Shown: positions 56,271 through 64,000 of the stretch, piece by piece
Layout of the letters: every line of letters begins with the position of its first letter
Position numbering within the stretch: the first letter of the stretch is position 1
From: Gracilaria vermiculophylla
Lineage: Eukaryota > Rhodophyta > Florideophyceae > Gracilariales > Gracilariaceae
Length of the DNA stretch: 64,000 bases
Assembly (NCBI GenBank): GCA_019155205.2
Contig: JAHNZQ020000308.1
Coordinates: 270,333-334,332, forward strand
Reading direction: 5' to 3'
Notes under the pieces: generated by a model
Database searches by the model: none
What the model was told of the DNA's origin: nothing
What the model saw: the letters and a program-made list of their open reading frames with translations, nothing else
Made by a program: the position numbers and the translations under genes

Positions 56271-57420
56271 AGTTAGTATTTGTTTCCAATAAGTAGGGAG
56301 AGAGTTCTACAATACCCCATCTCATCTTTGGACAATTTGAGCCGTAGGCTTTCCATAGGTGTATAATGCTTCCTTTTAAAAAAAGAACACTTTGTAAAAA
56401 TATCCGCTACGTTACTATGTGTTGAACAGTATGTAATATCTTCTTTTCTTGTATTGTGTTTTTTACCACTCGAAATATTAAAATCATTCCCAAATTCATT
56501 CATAATTATTTTATAATTTGATGAAGAAAATACGAATCCTTGATCTCAGTAAGTTAGTTCTCGAGAATCTACACAAAAGGTAGGCCAGCACTTTAGAACT
56601 GCATTCCAAATATTTTCAATAAAATGTCTTGGAAGATATTTAGTTACTCCAATGTGAGTGTACAAGCCTATGATATGCAATGTTGCTTCCTTTTTGATTA
56701 AGAATAGATGAAGAGCTAGATTTTTCCTGAATATTACTCCGTGTGGGAAGGAGACTTTGAAAACTTGTTTCTGGCCTATATCCCTAACAAGAATGTTTCG
56801 ACTTCAAAGTGTTTCTCAAATGACTCCAAGTTTTAGAAGTAGGCTCTTCTAGTGCTGACTGTTATAACATGATAAACAGCGAGTCAGTCAGGGATGATAG
56901 TAACGGAGATGCATTTTCTTGAGTTCCATTTTGGAAAAGTTCTTCCTGTACGAGTACCATTTTAACTTAATGTATCAAAGTTTTTTGATTAGTTTCATAT
57001 TCCATCCCGTTTTATAAAAGAGATTGTTGAAAAGGTACTCGACGAATAAATGTTTTCTGACCAGAAAATCATTTTTTTTCAAAATCGGGATATTCCATAT
57101 ACCAGCAGCGACTTAAAACTTCAAAAATCTTAATTCTAAAGCATAAATACTAACCAGAATTTTGATGGACACTTGGGTAAGTGGAGGTTTCAAGTAGAAA
57201 TCGTATATTGTAAAGATTTTGTTTCAAACGCAGTTCTACTGTTTACAGCAGGCCAATGTCTATTTCTTTCCAATCACAGATTGCTGAGTCCAAATACCTT
57301 GCAATCGTTTTTTGAGTTTTGTAGTAGTTCACAAGAAAATATCTGTGTTTGTTACTTCGAAACTATGGAATCTACTATCGATTTTGTTTTTTTTAAATGT
57401 TGAAAGTTTAGAAAAGTCTT
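56271..57420 (-). pseudogene. Copia-4 pol remnant (RT and RNase H)
   Basis: 56273-56503 reads KKHNTRKEDITYCSTHSNVADIFTK in two short blocks, the unmistakable C-terminal end of copia RNase H (YC.T..N.ADIFTK). Towards 57400 only weak RT-like text is seen (TKLKKRLQGIWTQQSV, compare CKLKKSLYGLKQ). Many stops. Confidence 0.65.
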
Positions 57421-57893
57421 TGATTTTGTTCAAAACTCTACGCATAAGAGAGTTCATGTTTAAAAATCAAGGTTCAGATTAGAGTTCTAAGCGTCCAACG
57501 AGTTGAAAAGAGTATTTGCAACCTCGTGGTTTTTTTGAGGATTATCAACACCTTTTGATGCTTCTTTCTAAACATTAAAAAAAATGTCGCCATCCCATTC
57601 ATTTTCTGTATCTTCATTGGCTTGTTTAGTAAGCTCAACTATATCTTAGTTCAATTTTCGGTTTCAAGTAGTGTATTGTTTGGATTTCAGATAGACTTGT
57701 ACGTTTCTTGCATCAATGACGGAAAGATCTTTCGAATGACGATAGCTGCGAAGATTATGTCTTCCCACCGCAAGTTAAACATTTATAGTTATTACATAAT
57801 GGTGCCATGTCATTTTAAGGTCATCAATATTGTGGATGTGAAATGAATTTGTCATGTATGGACTTCATTAAAGAACATCTGCAGGGTTCTTTG

Positions 57894-58174
57894 CTAAATG
57901 GTTAGGACTGTCTGATATTCTAGCATTATTCCCTTTTCCTCTCTTGTTATTGCCATCCAGCCTTGAATACAGAGCGTAAACAAGGGCAAACTTCCTCCAA
58001 AATCCGGGTAAAAGAATTCTAGACCAGCCTTAGCTTGAGCGGCTTGCGCCCATTGCAAATCCGGGTTCGCCGTATGTCGCTCCACGCAGTACTGCGTAAA
58101 CAGCCTATCAATCTATGTGTTCGATAAATAGATCCGCTCATAATCTTCTAGCGATTTCACCCAATTGAAAAAGT
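57894..58174 (-). pseudogene. Unidentified coding fragment cut by LTR copy F
   Basis: Minus frame open from the LTR junction: FFNWVKSLEDYERIYLSNT, one TAG, then IDRLFTQYCVERHTANPDLQ, WAQAAQAKAGLEFFYPDFGG and on to a stop at 57894, about 93 codons. The text looks like a soluble protein. I cannot name it. The frame begins exactly at the LTR end, so its 5' part has been separated by the insertion. Confidence 0.4.
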
Positions 58175-58728
58175 TGTGGTACTGTCAGCCCCCCTGTCGA
58201 GGTAGTAAAGCACAACGTCCGTTAGGAGTTTTTGTTGACTTCAAAGGCGCGTATTCCTAAAGGTGGTCTCCGGTATCCGCTGTCGCGAGCCGGGGGAATT
58301 CTGAAAAGGATCCGCAAACACCAAGCGGGGGGGGAGGTTCACTGGGCGGACAATGCTCCTACAGGCGCTGCTATGATGCGACCTGGGGATCGGCGGCTTA
58401 GAAACCTGCGTGAATAGACAAGAGATTCCAACCGGAAAATGTAGAAGAAGACTCAAGGGTGCTTGTCTCTACTTCCCCAGGGGTGGAGCTCAACCGGCAG
58501 ATTAAATATCAAGCCGGGAGCCCGCCTCGGCAGGTCGCACTACTGTGCTAATTACCTGCATAAAATATGTAAAATAAATAATAAATTCTACCGTACCTTA
58601 AGGATACTGTAGCGCACGCGGGCGAGATTATGCATTACGTGGCCCAGCCAATAAACTACGAACCCTCCTTAGAAATATTATACCTTAAGGCCAAACCACC
58701 ATATTTCCGTAGGAGCCACTGCACTACA
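58175..58728 (-). mobile_element. LTR of the Ty3-1 family, copy F
   Basis: Complete minus-strand LTR: on its own strand TGTAGTGCAGTGGCTCC..GACAGTACCACA. 554 bp. Nearly identical to copies B and E where they can be compared, so it belongs to the younger subfamily. Confidence 0.9.
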
Positions 58729-58748
58729 CTCCTAGCTACTCATGACCG

Positions 58749-59300
58749 TGTTACCGTCAGTTCTCCTTTCGAGGTGGTAGTACACAACGTCTGCTAGGAG
58801 TTATTGTTGACTCCAAAGGCGCGCGTTCCTAAATGCAGTCTCCAGAAATCGTTATCACGAGCCGGGGGAATTCTGAAAGGTGATCCTCAAACATCAAGCG
58901 GAGGGGGAGGTTCACTGGGCGGACAATGCTCCTACAGGCTCTGCTACGAGGCGACCGGGGGATCGGCGGCTTAGAAACCTTAAGGGTGTTCGACGAGAGT
59001 CTCCAACCGGAAAAATAGATGAAGACTCAAGGGTGATTGGTTTACTTCCCCAGAGGTGGAGCTCGACCGGCAGATTAAGTGTCACGCCGGGACCCCGCCC
59101 CGACAGGTCTCACTACTGTAGTAATCACCCGCAAAAATTAACTAAAATAAATATAAGTTCTACCGTTCTTTAAGGACACTGTAGCGCACGCGGGCCGAAT
59201 TATGCACCACGTGGCTCATTTAATAAAATACGAGCCCTCCTTACGGATATCCCGTCATAAAGCCACACCGCCACGTCAACATACAATCCACTGTACTACA
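58749..59300 (-). mobile_element. LTR of the Ty3-1 family, copy G
   Basis: Complete minus-strand LTR (TGTAGTACAGTGGATTG at its 5' end, 59300). Same orientation as copy F and only 20 bp from it. More diverged than F. Confidence 0.85.
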
Positions 59301-61126
59301 ATGAGTGCAGCCACTTAACACATACTAACTACGTGATGATGGTAGAAAATCATTACGTGGTATGCACGTGCTCCTCACAAAAAACGCCAGTAGCAATACA
59401 GATTATTAACCAGATCAGAGAGTTGTATCCACAGTGTAGTTTCGTAAGAATGAAACCCCGCATCTGAGAAGAAGCCGCAAGGATATTCGGAGCCAGTGTG
59501 TTTACTACAAGTACTCTTCGGACGCAAACGACATTGAAACTAATAGTTCTTTGCCATATATAGTCTGCTTCAAAAACACGGGGCATCAATAAAGCGCATA
59601 AAAATGCGCATGTTAACTTTCTATAGCCGTCCTTTTCCCTTATCCCGTTCAACACCTTGTGTAAGAAACATGAACATTTCGAATTTGCGCCTACCTGTTC
59701 GCACTATTCCTAGTTTTTTCACAACAAAAACCAGATATTCTAAATTAACAACGCATGACACAATAACTCACATAATAGTTTAGATCTAGGTTGTTATTCT
59801 CATTTCCATACCATTTTTCTTAAATATTTAGTGAAATATAAACATAAGGTTCTCTTGGTGGCCCGATATTTCCCAGCAGGAATAATATGCAGCGGAATCG
59901 CACGCAAGACATTAGTCACGGTAATGTAATTTGCATAACGTTTGACATTAAAAGAAAGACAAGTTTATTAAAAAGAGTAAAATTGCGATGGATAAAGCAT
60001 AAAAACTAAAAACGGTTTATAAACCTAGATGACGTTTAAAAGAAGCGTACATTGAACTCAAGAAAATGACGTTATTTGTTCAGGTTTCTAACAGAAGAGA
60101 TAAACGAAAAAATAGGTACTTATAATTCATTTGAATTGCAATGTGGATAAAATACAAGGCTCTAAATATTTTTATCATAATTAAATAGAAGCAAACAAAA
60201 GTTGAAGACACTTGAGTTCTAGTAGTGCTCATGTGATGGTGTGAAAGAAAAGTGTGACAGAAAGAACTACAGGTACGGGCTCTTTGGTAAGCGTCATAGA
60301 CTTAACAAGGAATTTAAATTGCTTTACACAACGCTTTATAGTATTTTACAAATGTTCATTAATGAAGCAATTTTTTTTTTACCAAGATTAAGTGGTTGTA
60401 TTGTAATACACAGAAAGAAAAACTGTCTTTTTGTACCTAAAAAGGAATTCCATGCAGTTGTTTGGACGTTTTTTTCACTGAAACTTCATTAAAAATGTTT
60501 AAAATGTTGGTTACATATGGCGATTACAGGCCATTTTAACAGGTTTTGATTTGAAAAAAGTGTATTGAAAATAGCACGAAACACGAGGGTATTTTGAGTA
60601 TGTAATTGATAGTCGAGAAAGGAGATGGAAAAGCGATGATTTAGTATAATTCAGTAAAAAGAAAAAAAAACAACTACTGAACAAATAAAGTTTGAAAAGG
60701 AAATGCCCTACGATTCTGAAACGGGTTTCCAACTGGAAACTGATTTCTGTAGAACTATAGCGCTAAAAACGATGATTTGCGTTAAAATGCCATGTGTCCT
60801 ATACTTTTGATAGAGTAAAAGATCAAAAGAGGACATCAATGATCATTGCGAGCGTAAGGATTATTTCCTTATTCTGAGCACTTGTAACTCTCTGGATGCG
60901 ACAAGTAGACAATCGGGAATCGAATGCGAATACAGAGAAGGGGTTTGACTGAGTGAAAAATCTATGACAGTTTTTGTCCTGGTTGAGCTTCATGGGATTC
61001 ATGTGCTACTAACCAAGCGCATTCGGCAGTCCTCGCAGTTGTAGGCCATCATGGTGATCGAATTCGGTTCGAAGTGGAGCGAGATCCGCATCGGAGGCCG
61101 AGAATGTTACATGGTCAAGTTAAATT
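59301..61126. other. AT-rich intergenic DNA
   Basis: No transposon ends or protein motifs recognised. The minus frame at 59353-59655 opens from a GTG and resembles nothing known. It separates the repeat-rich block from the host genes at the right. Confidence 0.4.
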
Positions 61127-62776
61127 TTATTCGACAGGGGATGATAGTTCATTGTGCTTTGTTGATGACATCTTTGCGCGGCAAGCGTTGAACGCAGATT
61201 CGGAAATTATTCGGAAAGCGTGACCTCCTCGAGAACTCTTAAGTTCTATCTTTTTGCACCATTCCGGCGCGAGCAAAACAATGGCATTCAGTTGCTTCAG
61301 CAGATCGTCTCGGCTCCATTTCTGCGGGTGCAACTTCTCCAATTTGAGTATCAGTTGGTTCCAACCCATTGCAGATCTTTTTTCATTTCTCATAACGATG
61401 TAGATGCTATCCATCGTGTTCGGCAGTTTGGACAAAAGCGTTTCGTGTTTTGTGTTCTCTTCCGCCATCTTGCATTCCTGTTCCTTGTGGGTTTTAGATC
61501 GTGCACGAACCCGCTCGAGAAGACTTCTGGGGATACATCCGTCAGCATGGTCTTCGTCATCCTCATTCTCATCTGGACTTGTCTCGTTCTGTTCCTCTTC
61601 GCCCTTGGGTGTATCGGGGAGATTAAATCTGACCCGCTTCACCTTTCGGACAGCGGCGCGTGCGCTTTCATCCGGGTACAGAGGTGGAGACGGTAACTCA
61701 ACCACATCTTTCTCCAAATCGAAGTCTGGATGCCAAACATCCCCTTTATACCGTGTTTCAGAAATGCGTTCCAAAAACCGATCGTGATGAGTTCTAACAT
61801 GTTGGAGCAAGCGTTTGTGCAACAAGGATCGTCTCAATCTGGCAAAATTGTTTCCAAGAGAGCTTCTTATGCTTTCTTTAGATCGATCTTTTATCCCGTC
61901 GACACTGTTGTCGTCTGGTCTATCGAGTCTTACGATCAGACTATCAGAGGGTCTCTTGGAGTCTACCGCCATACTCGGACCCGGAAGAACTGCAACAGCT
62001 TCCGGAACAATGTGGGCGAGCTGCGAGAGAACCTTGTTTGTAAAATCACGACGCGTGGATCGGGCCACGATATCGCGCAACGCACCAACGGTAGGCCTCA
62101 TTTTGCGAACCCTGAGCAGAGAAACTGCAGTTTCCAAGCCAACAAGCGTGTCCAGTACAAGCGCATGCGATTTGGGAAGCATGGACTTGTCATATAGGAG
62201 GGCGTCTCCACCTGAGACTGGAGTGGTATGGCTTCTCACAACCACCGGTTGGGCGTCCAGAACAGAAGCCACGGAGTTCACCTTCGCTTTTGTGGGCTGC
62301 TTTTTCGTTTTTGCAGCATTTGGGAGCTGTTTCTCGTTCTGTTCGGATGCAGAAGAAATCAAACGTTTCTTAGCAACGGTAGCTGGTCTTCTGGTGTCCA
62401 TGTGTGGCGGTGCAAGGACGAAAGATGGTTGAACGGATTGTCTCATGCGCTTCGAGTCGCGCTCCTTCTTCAAAATTTCTGATAGTCGCCACTTCTTCTT
62501 CTGCGAGTCAATCTGCTCCGACGACTGAACGATAGAATGCTGAAGCGGGATACATGTCGGCGGGACGGATGCAGCTGGAGGAACAGATGCCGGAGCAATT
62601 TCGGAGGCGAAGTGGGAAAGCTTTTGACGCTTTGCAACCGCATCGGGGCAATTATTGAAAGACCTTGGCTTCCTTACTCGCTCACTGAGAAGATTTGTTA
62701 TTCGGTGTTGTTCACCTCGTTCAATGGCTCGCTCCGTTTCCTCGCGAAGCCGCTTCATTCCGCGTCTTGAGGTCAT
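61127..62776 (-). CDS. CDT1: Cdt1-like DNA replication licensing factor
   Basis: Intronless frame of 549 codons from ATG 62774-62776. The central region (about 197-340) matches the Cdt1 geminin-binding fold: SHALVLDTLVGLETAVSLLR, PTVGALRDIV, RDFTNKVLSQLAHIVPEAVA, then LLQHVRTHHDRFLER. The C-terminal part (about 445-525) matches the Cdt1 winged helix that binds MCM2-7: LLSKLPNTMDSIYIVMRNEK, then LLKQLNAIVLLAPEWCKKIE. N-terminal residues 23-36 (QHRITNLLSERVRK) resemble the PIP degron of animal Cdt1 (QxxITDFF with basic residues after), with Leu-Leu for Phe-Phe. The rest of the N-terminus is basic and disordered; an acidic run lies at 392-412. Cdt1 loads MCM2-7 with ORC and Cdc6 at origins. The upstream region carries E2F-type sites. 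Assignment by motif pattern only. Confidence 0.8.
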   Translation of the reverse strand: MTSRRGMKRLREETERAIERGEQHRITNLLSERVRKPRSFNNCPDAVAKRQKLSHFASEIAPASVPPAASVPPTCIPLQHSIVQSSEQIDSQKKKWRLSEILKKERDSKRMRQSVQPSFVLAPPHMDTRRPATVAKKRLISSASEQNEKQLPNAAKTKKQPTKAKVNSVASVLDAQPVVVRSHTTPVSGGDALLYDKSMLPKSHALVLDTLVGLETAVSLLRVRKMRPTVGALRDIVARSTRRDFTNKVLSQLAHIVPEAVAVLPGPSMAVDSKRPSDSLIVRLDRPDDNSVDGIKDRSKESIRSSLGNNFARLRRSLLHKRLLQHVRTHHDRFLERISETRYKGDVWHPDFDLEKDVVELPSPPLYPDESARAAVRKVKRVRFNLPDTPKGEEEQNETSPDENEDDEDHADGCIPRSLLERVRARSKTHKEQECKMAEENTKHETLLSKLPNTMDSIYIVMRNEKRSAMGWNQLILKLEKLHPQKWSRDDLLKQLNAIVLLAPEWCKKIELKSSRGGHAFRIISESAFNACRAKMSSTKHNELSSPVE

Positions 62777-63007
62777 GGTTACACAGGGCTTGAGAGTAAG
62801 ACGGATTAAAGATCCAGTCTTACCCTTCGCTGTGTGAAGAAAAAGAGTGAAGGTTGACGAAGCAAGTGAGGCGGGTGGAGTGTCGATGAGGGATAACGTA
62901 CACAGAGCCGATGGTAGTCAAAGAAATGGGAGTCGGAGGCGGGCAGCTGGTGATAGGTGGGAGTACGAGTTGGGGTATGAGAACTCGTGCGCGACGAGTA
63001 TGAGTAG

Positions 63008-63155
63008 TTTCGCGCCAAAAAGCAGCACGTGTCGGGCCAAAGCGTGTTCTCTTTCATAAAGTAACCGGGAAAATAAGGTAGCGGTACGAGCGCCAGCGCT
63101 GAGGCTGCGGATCAGAAGCACTTCCCGCCAAAACCTGGTTAAAGTTCGCGCAAAA
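63008..63155 (-). promoter_or_regulatory. E2F-type sites upstream of the Cdt1-like gene
   Basis: TTTCGCGCCAAA (63008-63019) fits the full E2F/DP consensus TTTSGCGCSAAA. TTCCCGCCAAA (63122-63132) reads TTTGGCGGGAA on the gene strand, another classical E2F site. TTCGCGCAAAA (63145-63155) is a near match. They lie 232-380 bp before the ATG. The gene on the far side is convergent in order (its 3' end faces this region), so these sites belong to the Cdt1-like gene. Confidence 0.65.
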
Positions 63156-63635
63156 TCCGCAACACCGTGCTGCAAAGTGCCGATGCAAACACCCATAACG
63201 AACTGCTTTCTACCAGTGAGACATTCGTTACGCTTTTCACAGTGAGGAGCAAGTCGCACGGCACTCGCTTCTTCGAACGGATTTGGGCACCCACGCTTCT
63301 CTTGCTGCGAACGCTACAGCGCGATTGAGGAACCCTGTAGGTTTCCACATTGCCTCAATAGCTGTTCTTGCTAACACAGATAAAACTTTCAATGGCAATA
63401 TGGTTCACAATGCGCTCAACTTTACCAATGATCATCCTGTCAGTCCCCTTTCAAACCTTCGCCTGTATGGTGTCGCGATGCGCTGCAAACCACCCTAAAT
63501 GAAATACGTGATTACCAACCAAGGCACCATCCATCCCCCTTGAGTTCTCTGAATCTGCAGTTATTCTACCTGGTATGATTATCCGCTGCGAACACAATGC
63601 CTGCACGTGTTCTTGTCATGGAACAACTGCACTTA
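63156..63635. other. Intergenic region between the repeat-protein gene and the Cdt1-like gene
   Basis: About 480 bp with no recognised element; expected to hold the 3' end of the right-edge gene's transcript. Short plus-strand frame at 63283-63498 has no similarity known to me. Confidence 0.3.
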
Positions 63636-64000
63636 CTACTTATTTCCTGTCTCGCCAGCTTCGTTTGACTCTATACTGTCCTCTTGCTTTTGAGATGCGT
63701 CACCAGCTTCGTTTGACTCCTTCGCGCTGCTCTTCTGCTTTTGAGATGCGTCACCAGCTTCGTTTGACTCCTTCGCGCTGTTCTTCTGCTTTTGAGATGC
63801 GTCACCAGCTTCGTTTGACTCCTTCGCGCTGTTCTTCTGCTTTTGAGATGCGTCAAACTCTACGACCATTTCTCTCATTCGTTCTCTCACTGCGTACAAA
63901 TCCTGTCGAAGATTATCCGGCGTACTCTTATTCGACGCGAACGACATCACATGTTTTGAAGCTCTAGCAATCATGTCCCTTCGAAACTTGGGCTTCAATC
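63636..64000 (-). CDS. C-terminal part of a protein with 17-residue repeats (runs off the window)
   Basis: Frame open from the window edge to the stop at 63636, 120 codons visible, 5' part outside. It starts with a basic segment (KPKFRRDMIARASKHVMS), then LRQDLYAVRERMREMVVEFD, then three and a half copies of DASQKQKNSAKESNEAG. The last copy is shortened and precedes the end (ETGNK). Highly charged and likely disordered or helical. No family recognised. Same strand as the Cdt1-like gene, which starts 860 bp downstream. Confidence 0.6.
   Translation of the reverse strand, partial: LKPKFRRDMIARASKHVMSFASNKSTPDNLRQDLYAVRERMREMVVEFDASQKQKNSAKESNEAGDASQKQKNSAKESNEAGDASQKQKSSAKESNEAGDASQKQEDSIESNEAGETGNK
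63650..63855. repeat. 51-bp coding minisatellite
   Basis: Units of 51 bp (GCGTCACCAGCTTCGTTTGA.. on the plus strand) repeated three to four times, nearly identical, in frame with the right-edge gene. A multiple of three keeps the reading frame on expansion. Confidence 0.9.

Noticed and set aside
59353..59655. 100-codon minus frame
   Set aside because: Starts at GTG, no family, in featureless AT-rich DNA.
1..64000. CRISPR arrays, rRNA genes, bacterial operons
   Set aside because: None seen; short direct repeats are minisatellites or transposon ends, and gene structure is eukaryotic.

Overview
Eukaryotic nuclear DNA, about 64 kb, dominated by decayed and nested transposable elements, with host genes only at the two ends. 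The window has LTR retrotransposons, Tc1- and pogo-type DNA transposons and a Cdt1-like replication-licensing gene with E2F sites, and shows no bacterial features. The species cannot be fixed by eye. Intronless genes and the mix of transposon families fit a protist or alga (red alga or stramenopile), which is inference. Two runs of exactly 100 N (14177-14276 and 31082-31181) are assembly gaps, and both fall inside copies of the same LTR.

Layout. 1-285 is the start of a minus-strand gene that leaves the window. 420-2740 and 5490-6800 are GC-rich, low-complexity, internally repetitive patches; the first holds a 50-bp minisatellite. 7221-7783 is a lone LTR. 8640-9830 is a decayed Ty1/copia piece. 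11040-12064 is a Tc1 remnant that has been hit by a 311-bp LTR mini-element (a TRIM). 13872-14397 is a solo LTR with a target-site duplication, next to a nearly intact pogo/DDE_1 transposon (14408-16410) and a second Tc1 copy (16517-17795). 18122-27233 is a complete but dead Ty3/gypsy element with a chromodomain. 27508-34098 is a minus-strand copia element carrying a nested Tc1 with an IR/DR-like end, an LTR fragment with a gap, a GC-rich two-ORF retroelement and a telomere-like tract. 34340-36154 is decayed coding DNA. 36155-46256 is a second chromodomain Ty3 element and 46919-52835 is a third Ty3 family. 55990-57420 is another copia remnant, and 58175-59300 holds two tandem LTRs. 59301-61126 is featureless AT-rich DNA. 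61127-62776 encodes a Cdt1-like protein with E2F-type promoter sites, and 63636-64000 is the 3' part of a gene with 17-residue repeats.

How it fits together. The TE block is a layered fossil record: Tc1 elements inserted into copia, a TRIM into Tc1, and LTRs next to pogo. The TRIM and the copia element share the same rare primer-binding site, complementary to the anticodon region of initiator tRNA-Met. This suggests that the non-autonomous mini-element borrows the copia machinery. The only clear host biology is replication licensing: Cdt1 with a PIP-degron-like N-terminus and an E2F-type promoter.
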